From: Nitrospira sp.
GTDB taxonomy: Bacteria; Nitrospirota; Nitrospiria; Nitrospirales; Nitrospiraceae
Length of the DNA stretch: 64,000 nucleotides
Direction: 5' to 3'
NCBI GenBank assembly: GCA_030123605.1
Contig: CP126123.1
Location: forward strand, 2,274,001-2,338,000
Position numbers and translations under genes: made by a program. The notes below the pieces were generated by a model. It was not told where the DNA came from. It did no database searches and saw nothing but the letters and a program-made list of their open reading frames with translations. Numbering within the stretch: position 1 is the first letter of the stretch; the number at the start of each line of letters is the position of its first letter. This document shows, one piece after another, positions 7,981-20,690 of the stretch.

Positions 7981-9564
7981 TCAACTTACCTTGCGCGTGT
8001 AGGCCGGCAGTACCATCGGAGAAATGACTCCACTCGGATTCCCATGTTGTTTGGCTTCGGCACGGAACCGGCGGAGGTGCTGCAATGTGAGTTTCCCTTG
8101 TGCCATCGATTGCGCACGGGACGCCGCAGTCAGACCGGCGCGCTTGCCGAACACCATCAGGTCGAGCAGCGAGTTTCCCATCAATCGATTGCGTCCATGC
8201 AATCCGCCGGACGCCTCACCGGAGACGAACAGATTCTTCACATTGGTTTCCGAATTGGTATCGATCTTCACTCCGCCGTTCTGATAGTGCAGCGTCGGAT
8301 AGATCAGGACGGGGTCTTTGCTGATGTCGATGCCGAACCGCTCGAACTGGAGCATCATGGCAGGAAAATGTTTCTCGACCGTTCCTGGCCCATGCTCGGC
8401 ATCCAAGAGCGGCGTATCGAGCCACACTCCGACACGCCCCGACATGGTCCTGATACCGCGGCTCTCTTCACATTCACGAATGATCGACGAGGAAACGACA
8501 TCGCGCGTATCCAACTCGTTGACGAATCGTTCGCCTTTGGCGTTGACCAGATGGCCGCCTTCCGATCGAATTCCTTCCGTCACCAAGGCTCCGATCAACT
8601 GCTCGGGATAGACGGCACCCGAAGGGTGGTATTGAAACGTATCGATGTGGGCCAGCTTCGCCCCCATGCGGTATGAGAGACAGAGGCCGTCGCCGGTGGC
8701 CCCATAGTGATTACTGGTCGGAAACCCTTGAATGTGCAGTCGACCGATGCCGCCCGTCGCCAGGATCACCGACTTGGCCGCCACGATCACCAGGCGTTGG
8801 TTGTCCAAATCCTTGAAGATCGCGCCTGTGCAATGCCCCTCGTCGTTACTGAGCAATTCGACCGCGGCGCAAAATTCGAGCAGCTGGATCTTTTGATTCA
8901 ACACTTCATCCTTGAGCACCCGCATGATCTCAAGGCCCGTATAGTCCGAACAGGTCAGGAGACGAGGCTTGGAACTGCCGCCGCCCTTCTTCACATGCAG
9001 ATTGCCGTCGGACTGTCGATCGAACAACACACCCAGTTCGATCAGCCACCTGGCGATCGCAGGGCCCTCTTCGACCATGACCTTCAAGAGGGCATGGTCG
9101 TTCTGCATATGGCCGCCCTTCAACGTATCGAGGAAATGCGTCACAGGGGAATCTTCCGGAGCGACGGAGATCTGCATCCCGCCCTGAGCCATCACGCTAT
9201 TGGAATCACCGAGCCGGAGTTTCGTGGCAAGGATGACTTTCGCCCCGGTCCCATGGGCATGCAACGCGGCCGCGCAGCCGGCTCCTCCGCCGCCGATGAC
9301 CAGCACGTCGGTCTGGTAGTGGGGAGTCATATCGAGATTTTCCGGGATCGGGCTGTCGCCTTCGAGCAAGGTCGCCAGTTCGATGACGGTCTGCTCGTCG
9401 GCATTGGGTCCGAAACGGATCGGGCGATAGGCTTTCTTCCGAAAATCGGGATGGTATTTCTCGATCAGAGCATCACGATCTGCCGGAGAAAACTTCGGGA
9501 TCGTCTGCTTGCGGCGGGCATCCCGCGTCTTGTGCACGATTTGCTGAAGTGCGTGTATGTCCAT
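7981..9564 (-). CDS. frdA: Fumarate reductase / succinate dehydrogenase flavoprotein subunit
   Basis: This 527-residue protein has the FAD dinucleotide fold near residue 88 (VLVIGGGGAGCAAALHA), the SVMAQGGMQ loop, the QYHPSGAVYP active-site stretch with the catalytic-type His near residue 310, the capping-domain ELDTRDVVS, and GEASGGLHGRNRLMGNSL near residue 450. It reduces fumarate to succinate in the reductive cycle. An unusual N-terminal extension of about 80 residues precedes the FAD fold, and the usual C-terminal helical domain is short. Its partner FrdB lies 93 bases upstream. No membrane anchor gene is adjacent. The ribosome binding site (GGATTC) is weak. Confidence 0.93.
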   Translation of the reverse strand: MDIHALQQIVHKTRDARRKQTIPKFSPADRDALIEKYHPDFRKKAYRPIRFGPNADEQTVIELATLLEGDSPIPENLDMTPHYQTDVLVIGGGGAGCAAALHAHGTGAKVILATKLRLGDSNSVMAQGGMQISVAPEDSPVTHFLDTLKGGHMQNDHALLKVMVEEGPAIARWLIELGVLFDRQSDGNLHVKKGGGSSKPRLLTCSDYTGLEIMRVLKDEVLNQKIQLLEFCAAVELLSNDEGHCTGAIFKDLDNQRLVIVAAKSVILATGGIGRLHIQGFPTSNHYGATGDGLCLSYRMGAKLAHIDTFQYHPSGAVYPEQLIGALVTEGIRSEGGHLVNAKGERFVNELDTRDVVSSSIIRECEESRGIRTMSGRVGVWLDTPLLDAEHGPGTVEKHFPAMMLQFERFGIDISKDPVLIYPTLHYQNGGVKIDTNSETNVKNLFVSGEASGGLHGRNRLMGNSLLDLMVFGKRAGLTAASRAQSMAQGKLTLQHLRRFRAEAKQHGNPSGVISPMVLPAYTRKVS

Positions 9565-9657
9565 CGTTTGAATCCGTCAATAATCAACGGTCATTAGTCG
9601 TTACAAGAGTAGCAGACACCCCCCCATCATCGATCGATGACCGTGACCAAGAACTTC

Positions 9658-10368
9658 TCACTTCACAGTGGCACAGTGATCGGCCAGCTCTTTCTCGTTC
9701 ATCGCGAGCACTTTGTTCCATTCGTCGTCAAAACGGCCGTCTTGAATTTCCTTGATGCGCGTCTCGAGCCCCTGCGGTTTTTCTGTGAAATGCGCGCCCT
9801 GGGCGCGGCTCACGTAGAGCGCCACGAGATTCGGAGCAATGTCGGCGATACAGACTGGCGTACACATGCCGCACATGACGCAGTCCATGAACATTTCCGA
9901 GACGCTTTTAAAATCGCCGAAGACGGCTTTCCAGACGCCTTCTCGCACATCGATCTTCTGCGGGCAGGCTTCGGTGCAGGCGTTGCAATTTCTGCAGAGC
10001 GGCGCTTCTGGATATAGGTTGAACAGGTCCTGTTTCGGATCTTTCAGAGACTGAATCTCATAGGTCGCCTTGCGCGCCGGAAAGGGCGGCATGATCGTGA
10101 ACGACATGCCGTCCTGCACAGCCATCTGGCAGGCCAAGCAGGTCCTGACCTTGGGATCGTCCTTCGTCCGATAGTAGGTCGCGCAAGCTCCACAGAACCC
10201 GCCGAGACAGCCAGCACCGCGTACGACCTCTTGTCCCGTGTACCACAGGGCTTTGATGACGGTGATGCCTTCCGGCACCTCGTACTTTTTACCGGAGATT
10301 TCGATCGAGACCATCCGAGGCTTGAGCACCTCAGGCTGATCGATGACATTGGTGTCTTCTTGTGTCAT
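9658..10368 (-). CDS. frdB: Fumarate reductase / succinate dehydrogenase iron-sulfur subunit
   Basis: This 236-residue protein starts at the ATG at 10368, preceded by GAGGAAC. The N-terminal part is a 2Fe-2S ferredoxin-like domain with Cys in CLGGFCGAC and a later Cys in RTCLAC. The C-terminal part has CRNCNACTEACP and CVMCGMCTPVC for the second and third clusters. It passes electrons to the flavin of FrdA. The second half resembles HdrC/GlpC-like iron-sulfur subunits as well as FrdB, so the electron donor could be a soluble carrier rather than quinol. It sits between icd and frdA. Confidence 0.9.
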   Translation of the reverse strand: MTQEDTNVIDQPEVLKPRMVSIEISGKKYEVPEGITVIKALWYTGQEVVRGAGCLGGFCGACATYYRTKDDPKVRTCLACQMAVQDGMSFTIMPPFPARKATYEIQSLKDPKQDLFNLYPEAPLCRNCNACTEACPQKIDVREGVWKAVFGDFKSVSEMFMDCVMCGMCTPVCIADIAPNLVALYVSRAQGAHFTEKPQGLETRIKEIQDGRFDDEWNKVLAMNEKELADHCATVK

Positions 10369-10396
10369 GTTCCTCAAAGTCCGCAATCAGCCTTCA

Positions 10397-10437
10397 GCTG
10401 TCAGCGCTCAGCCAATTACAAGCTGACCGCTGACAGC
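10397..10437. repeat. Intergenic palindromic hairpin between frdB and icd
   Basis: GCTGTCAGCG (10397-10406) pairs perfectly with CGCTGACAGC (10428-10437), and TCAGC/GCTGA extends the stem inside. No T-run follows on either strand. It looks like an intergenic palindromic repeat or an mRNA processing/stability element within the operon, not a terminator. Confidence 0.6.
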
Positions 10438-10453
10438 CAATGCTTATCCAACC

Positions 10454-14955
<4,502 letters not shown>

Positions 14956-15000
14956 GGTATATTCTCCGTCGGTTTGGCTGAACGCTCTCCGCTATCAGCT

Positions 15001-16821
15001 TTATTTCAGAGGCGGAACTTCCCGCCGTTTGGGTGCTGCATAGTTCACAAGGTAATCGAACAGGCGGATCAAGCGACTATCCTGGCGCTTCTGGTCGACC
15101 CAATGGCCGATCAACCCGATCGTGCGCGAGAGGATGAAAAATCCGTTCAAACTGTCGATCGGGAATCCGATATCGACGAGGACCGCGGCCATCGTCCCGT
15201 CGACGTTCAGGATGAGATTATCCTTCTTTACCGAGGTGATCTTCTCGACTTCCAACGCAAAGTCCAGACAGGGCGTCTTGATGTTCAGGCTCTTGACGTA
15301 GCCGACCAGCTCTTTCACCCGCTTGTCCGGATTCCGAAGGCTCTTCACCCGATGGCCGATTCCCGGCACAGGCCCCACATTTTTCTTCATGTAAGCCAGG
15401 AACTCATCCACCGACATCTTGTTGTCCACCGCATGTTTGAAATAACGTCCCGCATCCGTCACGGCACCACCGAAACGAGGTCCGATCATGATCATGCCGG
15501 CGGCAACCGACTGCGACAACCCGATCCCTGCGCAGGCTGCCAGGATCGTTGCATAGGCACCACTGACGCAAGGACCGTGATCGGCCGAGAGCATCATGAT
15601 CCGCTTGACGATTTCCGCCTCCTGCTTGGAGATCAATCGCTTATCCCACAGCAATCCGATGACGTGGGGAATTTCGTAACCTTTATTGATCAGTTCGGAG
15701 GCTGGATACCCGTCATAACAGGGTTCATCGCCGCGGTCGTCGCTGATGGTGGTGCGGATCAAGGGCGCGACCATCACTTCGTCCGCCTTCATGGCTTCTT
15801 CGACGGATTTCGGCAACTTGGGTAACGTAGCCGGCTCGATCACTTCCTTCACATGGCCGGATTTGAGCAGATCCTGGTAGGTTTCTTTGATGGCAGGGCC
15901 GAGGGCACCAAACGTGGCAGGCACGAGGGCACCGGCCTTCTTCAGCGCATCGGATTTTGACCGGGCCGATCCTTCGCCCTTCATCCCTTCTTTGGCACCG
16001 GCATGCCCGAACTTCATACCCTTCGGCAAACTTTCCTGACAGAACCCCGATACCACTGCAATCAGTTTGACCCGCCGTTTTTTCGCCCCATACCACTCAG
16101 CCGCCCGCTCCTCGAGGTCACCGCCCATTTCACCGACGATCACCACTGCTTTCGTCTGGGGGTCCTGTTCGAACATCTCCAGGTACGACACATAATCGGT
16201 ACCAGGATAGGCGTCGCCGCCGATGCCGATGGCGGTTGTGATCCCGTCGGCGAACTGCGAACAGATCCAGATGATTTCGTTGGAAAGACCGCCCGACTTG
16301 GTAATCACGCCGAAGGATCCTTCGCGATAGAGCTTGGAGAGCACGAGGTTGTCGAACGCGCCGCCGATCACGCCGAGACGGCAGGCGCCGGCCGAAATAA
16401 TCCCGATGGAGGAAGGCCCGTTGAACACCTTCCCTAATTTTCTGGCATGGGCGCCCAGCAACTTGGCGTCCTTTTCCGGCACGCCTTCCGTGATCATGGA
16501 AACCACTTTGATGTGGGCATCGTCGAGCGCTTCCATCCCTCCCTTCATGGCACGATCGGCACCGATATAGACCAGGCTGGTATTGATCTGCGGGTGATGT
16601 TTCGTGGCTTCGGCGATCGTCTTGTAGACCGGAATCGCAATCAACCCGCTGCCGTAGGGAATTTCATTGCTCTTACCTGCATCCGGCGGGTACACGAAGG
16701 CCTCAACATTCAACGGCTTCTTGATCAGATAGCAGAATTCAGCCATGCGGCGGGCCGCGTTGACACCTGCAGCGCCACCCTGAATCACCACGCGGGTGTC
16801 TTTGTTTGCCAGAATACTCAT
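15001..16821 (-). CDS. aclA: ATP-citrate lyase, alpha (catalytic) subunit
   Basis: This 606-residue protein cleaves citrate with CoA and ATP to acetyl-CoA and oxaloacetate, the key step of the reductive TCA cycle. Residues 1 to about 330 are SucD-like: MSILANKDTRVVIQGG, SMITEGVPE, and the phosphohistidine motif FGHAGA. Residues from about 350 are citrate-synthase-like: SADHGPCVSGA and GIGHRVKS. GGGGAG precedes the start. The beta subunit lies immediately upstream. This two-gene form is typical of bacteria such as Chlorobi and Nitrospira. Confidence 0.96.
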   Translation of the reverse strand: MSILANKDTRVVIQGGAAGVNAARRMAEFCYLIKKPLNVEAFVYPPDAGKSNEIPYGSGLIAIPVYKTIAEATKHHPQINTSLVYIGADRAMKGGMEALDDAHIKVVSMITEGVPEKDAKLLGAHARKLGKVFNGPSSIGIISAGACRLGVIGGAFDNLVLSKLYREGSFGVITKSGGLSNEIIWICSQFADGITTAIGIGGDAYPGTDYVSYLEMFEQDPQTKAVVIVGEMGGDLEERAAEWYGAKKRRVKLIAVVSGFCQESLPKGMKFGHAGAKEGMKGEGSARSKSDALKKAGALVPATFGALGPAIKETYQDLLKSGHVKEVIEPATLPKLPKSVEEAMKADEVMVAPLIRTTISDDRGDEPCYDGYPASELINKGYEIPHVIGLLWDKRLISKQEAEIVKRIMMLSADHGPCVSGAYATILAACAGIGLSQSVAAGMIMIGPRFGGAVTDAGRYFKHAVDNKMSVDEFLAYMKKNVGPVPGIGHRVKSLRNPDKRVKELVGYVKSLNIKTPCLDFALEVEKITSVKKDNLILNVDGTMAAVLVDIGFPIDSLNGFFILSRTIGLIGHWVDQKRQDSRLIRLFDYLVNYAAPKRREVPPLK

Positions 16822-16875
16822 CGGGATCTCCCCTTAGTTCCTATGGTCGCGGTTCGTGTGATTGGTCGTGGCGGA

Positions 16876-18078
16876 CTAACCCTTCGATTGGACTGCCTTA
16901 TCGACGATATCCGTCAACGGCGTATTCCGATCGAATACGTGGATATCGAATCCTTCGTCCGTCAACGCTCGCATGGCATCAAGACCTTCCTTTTCCCGAG
17001 GTCCGCCGCGGCGCACCCAAATCTTGACGCCCTTCAGCTTGCCGTCGGACTTCGCTTTGCGGAATCCATTGATGATCCCGCCGAACGTTTTCTTGACATC
17101 GGTGAAGTTGGCAATGGCGCCGCCGACGATGATGTTCTTGATCCCCGGCAGGGAACAGACCTTTTCCGTCAACACCTCCACCGCCCAATCCGGCGGGTCA
17201 CCTGAATATTCCGCGTAATTGGCGAGTTTCCCGCCGCGAGCCACGACCGCATCCGAATAGTACACGCTGGCGCCTCCGCCCGCCGGCAACATCGCCGTAT
17301 CACCACCGGGAATCTCGATGAATTTCACCGACCCCTTGATCTTCGAATCGACGGCCATCACTTCGAGTTCCTGCTTGGTATAGGCCCGTCCAAACTCGGC
17401 GGCAAACGGGAAGTTCCAGTCCGGATGGCGAAACTTCGCATCCCCATCGAGCAATGTCACCGCATCCAACGCCACCAGTTCGCCGTCGCTCTCGCGCAGA
17501 ACGACGGGATTCACTTCGAGATACTGAGCATCTTCATTGTCGAAGCAGGCAAACATCTTCCCGGCGAACTCTGCCATTTTCTTCACGAGCACCCCGGTAA
17601 AACCCGCCTCTTTCGCCAATTTTTCAAGGTCTCCTGCAGTCGGAGCCTGGCCGACCTCAAGCGTCAACCGCTTGACCCGCTCCCAGTTCGATTCCACTTC
17701 GATGCCGCCGCAGTTGGCGACGAGAATCTCCGATCCATCACGGGTCGATTTCACAGCACAATAATATTCTTCCTTGTGCGGGATCATTTCCGACACAATG
17801 ACCTGCGAGACGGTGATGCTGCCCACCTGACGACCGATCATGGCCTTGGTGGCCACCTCCGCCCCCTTCAAATCGAGATCGATCTTGACCAACCCGAGTT
17901 TGAAGCGGGAGCCGAGCGCCTCATGGGCCTTCGCCACGAGCTTGGATTGCTTGAACCAGTCGTTGGCTTGCCCGAGTTTTGCAAGTTCCTCAGCGGAGGT
18001 GACGACAGCATAATTGGGGACATGGATGCCCCACTTCTTCATCAGTCCCATGCCGGGACCTTCGAGCACTTTCGCCAT
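16876..18078 (-). CDS. aclB: ATP-citrate lyase, beta subunit (ATP-grasp)
   Basis: This 400-residue, SucC-like ATP-grasp protein begins MAKVLEGPGMGLMKKWGIHVPNY and has LEVNPVVLRE near residue 185 and PAGGGASVYYSDA near residue 265. It supplies the nucleotide-binding half of ATP-citrate lyase. AAGGAG lies 8-9 bases before the ATG. It is the first gene of the rTCA cluster, so the main promoter should lie in the 164-base spacer to mutM. That spacer is very A+T-rich at 18210-18245, but I cannot fix a -35/-10 pair with confidence. Confidence 0.95.
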   Translation of the reverse strand: MAKVLEGPGMGLMKKWGIHVPNYAVVTSAEELAKLGQANDWFKQSKLVAKAHEALGSRFKLGLVKIDLDLKGAEVATKAMIGRQVGSITVSQVIVSEMIPHKEEYYCAVKSTRDGSEILVANCGGIEVESNWERVKRLTLEVGQAPTAGDLEKLAKEAGFTGVLVKKMAEFAGKMFACFDNEDAQYLEVNPVVLRESDGELVALDAVTLLDGDAKFRHPDWNFPFAAEFGRAYTKQELEVMAVDSKIKGSVKFIEIPGGDTAMLPAGGGASVYYSDAVVARGGKLANYAEYSGDPPDWAVEVLTEKVCSLPGIKNIIVGGAIANFTDVKKTFGGIINGFRKAKSDGKLKGVKIWVRRGGPREKEGLDAMRALTDEGFDIHVFDRNTPLTDIVDKAVQSKG

Positions 18079-18242
18079 GGTTGACGACTCCTTGGTGTGT
18101 GAGAGGGCAGAGAAAAGGAGCGACAGAGTACCGAATTCTGTTGATTAGCTCAATCCTCCAAAGGGCCTACGCTTCGAGCACAGAAGTCCTACCACAATGG
18201 GCACTGAAGATTCATCATCATAAATAATTGATAAATTTATTA

Positions 18243-19133
18243 TTACGACCTCTCTCTGCGCGGCCCAATCACCGAACTTTTCGATGGTGTGGCGGAACGA
18301 CGGCGCCCGCCACGTTGACAGGTCGGACAATAAAACGAACTGCGCTCGCCGAGAGATCGCCTGATTACTGCCCCGCACTCATTCGGGCAGGGCTCACCGG
18401 TTTTCGCATAGACCAGGTGCTTGCCCTTGTACCGGCCTTCCGTCCCGTCCGGTGCAAAATAGTCTCGAACACTGGATCCTCCCATTGCGATGGCTTCACG
18501 CAGCACCTCTCCCATGACCTCGTAGAGCAGTCCAACCGCTTTTTTCTGAAGCTGATTGGCCGCCTGGTTGGGATGAAGCCCGGCTCGGAAGAGAATCTCG
18601 TTCGCATAGATATTCCCGATACCTGCGATCACCTGTTGATGCATCAACAATGACTTCAGTCGGCTGCGGGTAGAACCGAGCAGCCGGAGGAACTGTTCCC
18701 GACTGATCGTCAGAGGATCGTATCCGAACCGCCGTGCCGTATACCGGTCCAGCCCAGCCCGGTCGAGCAGCGACAGGCGCCCGAACCGACGTGGATTCCA
18801 GTATCGGACCTCCGGTTCGACACCACCATCAAGGTGCAGAATAAAATGGGTGTGCTCGGGATGTTTGGCCGGCGCGGAACGAAACAACAGCAGTCCTGTC
18901 ATGCCCAATTCAGCGACGAGGAATCTCTCCTGCCCGCCGCGAACAAAGATAAGAATCACACTCTTGCCCCTTCGTTCGACATCCGTAATCATGGCCTGGC
19001 GATACCACTCCAGGGAAGACAGCCCCTCCCGCACGATATCGCCACGTCCGACCCAGCAATCACGCACGGTTGTCCCCACGACTCGTTCCTGCAACTGTCG
19101 CGATGCGACCTCTGCTTCGGGCAATTCAGGCAT
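18243..19133 (-). CDS. mutM: Formamidopyrimidine-DNA glycosylase (Fpg/MutM)
   Basis: This 296-residue protein starts MPELPEAEV, giving the catalytic Pro and Glu right after the processed Met. It has the conserved Lys in RRGKSVIL near residue 56, the helix-two-turn-helix region with GIGNIYANEILFRAGLHP, and a C-terminal zinc finger (CPNECG...FYCPTC). It excises 8-oxoguanine and ring-opened purines and nicks the strand. The extra C-terminal tail after the zinc finger (about 25 residues, Arg/Ser-rich) is not typical. It lies upstream of the rTCA genes on the same strand. Confidence 0.96.
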   Translation of the reverse strand: MPELPEAEVASRQLQERVVGTTVRDCWVGRGDIVREGLSSLEWYRQAMITDVERRGKSVILIFVRGGQERFLVAELGMTGLLLFRSAPAKHPEHTHFILHLDGGVEPEVRYWNPRRFGRLSLLDRAGLDRYTARRFGYDPLTISREQFLRLLGSTRSRLKSLLMHQQVIAGIGNIYANEILFRAGLHPNQAANQLQKKAVGLLYEVMGEVLREAIAMGGSSVRDYFAPDGTEGRYKGKHLVYAKTGEPCPNECGAVIRRSLGERSSFYCPTCQRGGRRRSATPSKSSVIGPRRERS

Positions 19134-19321
19134 TGATGTCGTTACAAGGATGACGGATGACGAGGAAGAACACCCACAGATGTTAAATTACGCCATGGAG
19201 TCGGCATAAAATGCAACTCCATCGGCTGACAATCTGGCAGAGACGTAAAAACCGCGGGAACGGGAGGCACATCCTGGATCGCGAGCAAAACGGAATCAGG
19301 AGAGTTGATGCTGATGCGGCG

Positions 19322-19747
19322 TTAGAGCGGCGGCTGGGATGGGCGCTGTCGACGACGGCGAACGCCTTCGATAATTTCCTGGAGGCGCGGCAACGGCATA
19401 CCGCCGGGACGCCGGGTCAGTACGAGTTTGAGCGCGTCGGCATAGGACATCTCTTCCACGCAACAGAGGTAGGCAATCACCACCGAAACCGAACGTCCCA
19501 TGCCGGCTCGACAGCAGACCATAATTCGATGGTCTGCGGCATGCGATTCGATCCACCCCACGGCCTTGGCCAGGACTGAAACCGTCGGTTCGCCGAACTC
19601 CTTGAACGGGATCTTGGCATACACAATCCTCGGAGGAATCGCCACGTTCTGTTCTTCGGCCACCATCAGGACGGCGCTCACCTGTGAAGGAGGATTCCCG
19701 GCATCGTCGGCATTACCGACGAGAAGCCGCTTGTTGATCATGTGCAT
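19322..19747 (-). CDS. Dual-specificity / tyrosine phosphatase-like protein
   Basis: This 141-residue protein has the compact DSP fold pattern: VSAVLMVAEEQ, an acidic-loop region, then the P-loop CRAGMGRS, with catalytic Cys79 and Arg85, and IAYLCCVEEMSYADAL after it. The residue before the nucleophile is Cys78 instead of the family's His, so the signature reads CCx5RS. It likely removes phosphate from a protein or another phosphorylated substrate in the cytoplasm. A promoter ends only nine bases before the ATG, with no ribosome binding site, so the mRNA may be leaderless. Confidence 0.8.
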   Translation of the reverse strand: MHMINKRLLVGNADDAGNPPSQVSAVLMVAEEQNVAIPPRIVYAKIPFKEFGEPTVSVLAKAVGWIESHAADHRIMVCCRAGMGRSVSVVIAYLCCVEEMSYADALKLVLTRRPGGMPLPRLQEIIEGVRRRRQRPSQPPL

Positions 19748-19756
19748 GGTCTCGTT

Positions 19757-19784
19757 AGTATAGGGGGCGGCCGCTGCCGGTCAA
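19757..19784 (-). promoter_or_regulatory. Predicted sigma70 promoter of the phosphatase gene
   Basis: On the minus strand TTGACC (19784-19779) and TATACT (19762-19757) are separated by 16 bases. Nine bases lie between the -10 and the ATG at 19747, placing the transcript start at or within a few bases of the start codon. Confidence 0.6.
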
Positions 19785-19813
19785 GGGAATCATGGGAATC
19801 AAAAGCAAGGCGG

Positions 19814-19843
19814 TTGAAGATTGTCTGCTTCGGTGCGTATACT
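19814..19843 (+). promoter_or_regulatory. Predicted sigma70 promoter of the zinc-ribbon protein
   Basis: TTGAAG (19814-19819), an 18-base spacer and TATACT (19838-19843). The start near 19850 gives a leader of about 30 bases that includes GGAAG before the GTG at 19880. It is divergent from the phosphatase promoter, about 30 bases away. Confidence 0.55.
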
Positions 19844-19879
19844 CGGCCCCTCTATTTCTATTCAAGGGAAGGAAGATCG

Positions 19880-20239
19880 GTGGCGCATACCCCGCTCGAA
19901 GAAGTGGAAAAACGACTATCGGCGGTACGCTGCGCGATTTGCAAAGCGAACACTTTCGGCATCGACCGGAGGACCTTGCAATCCGATGGAGAATGCCGCG
20001 GCGTCTGCTTGAAATGCCGGTACAATTTCCCGGTCTATACCGACATGGATTTTTACCTTCGAACCCAGCCTGATGTTCCATATCGCCTGAAGGAAATTTC
20101 CTGTCCAAGCTGCCAACATCGAGGTGTGAGCCTCGACTTTCGCATTACCATGTCGGTTCGCGAAGCGGTGTATTTCGTCACTTGCAATGCCTGTAAAACC
20201 CAGTTTCCGGAACGGTCGTCGTTGGAAGCATTCGAATAG
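19880..20239 (+). CDS. Zinc-ribbon protein, 119 residues
   Basis: The GTG at 19880 is preceded by GGAAG; a longer frame upstream overlaps the divergent promoter region. The protein has four Cys pairs: CAIC, CLKC (with a nearby Cys in GECRGVC), CPSC and CNAC. This fits two zinc ribbons separated by a strand-rich linker. There is no signal peptide or membrane segment. A nucleic-acid or protein-binding role is possible, but I do not recognise the family. Confidence 0.65.
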   Translation: MAHTPLEEVEKRLSAVRCAICKANTFGIDRRTLQSDGECRGVCLKCRYNFPVYTDMDFYLRTQPDVPYRLKEISCPSCQHRGVSLDFRITMSVREAVYFVTCNACKTQFPERSSLEAFE

Positions 20240-20262
20240 CCCTTTGCGGCCATAGTTTCGTG

Positions 20263-20268
20263 TATACT
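20263..20268 (+). promoter_or_regulatory. -10 element close to the start codon of the 62-residue gene
   Basis: TATACT lies nine bases before the ATG at 20278, but no good -35 is visible at 16-18 bases. If it is active, the transcript would begin at or next to the start codon. Confidence 0.35.
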
Positions 20269-20277
20269 GCACACATC

Positions 20278-20466
20278 ATGAGCGACGCACTGCCTCCCAA
20301 ACCTGACGATCCCAAGCCGCCCCCCTCCGAGGCTAAGCCTCGGAAGGAAATTCCTCTGATCTCGGTCCCAAATGATCGGGATATGATTGCAGAAGAAATG
20401 GCGGAGTTGTTCGACGAAGATCGGGTCAGTCATCAACACGGAAGTTCGGAGCCGGAAGCGGACTAG
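20278..20466 (+). CDS. Small acidic/proline-rich hypothetical protein, 62 residues
   Basis: The N-terminal half is Pro/Lys/Asp-rich and probably unfolded (LPPKPDDPKPPPSEAKP). The C-terminal half has a short amphipathic stretch, DRDMIAEEMAELFDED. No ribosome binding site precedes the ATG, but a TATACT lies nine bases upstream, as in other leaderless candidates nearby. It follows the zinc-ribbon gene by 38 bases in the same direction. No function is recognised. Confidence 0.5.
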   Translation: MSDALPPKPDDPKPPPSEAKPRKEIPLISVPNDRDMIAEEMAELFDEDRVSHQHGSSEPEAD

Positions 20467-20690
20467 TCCGGCCCCATCACGTTTCTACAAAGAAACCCGC
20501 AAGCAGAAGCCTCCTGCCTCCACACCCTCGACGCAACCTTTGCCGCACGCCCTGCCCCGCAGGCACGTCTATTCACACAGTCCACTTGTGTCTAACGCGC
20601 TGCTTGATGGCTTGTCATGTCGTTCTCCAGCAGTACTATGGAATCGTCGGATGTGTGCGCTCAGCGAACAGGAGGACGACCAGGCCGCTT

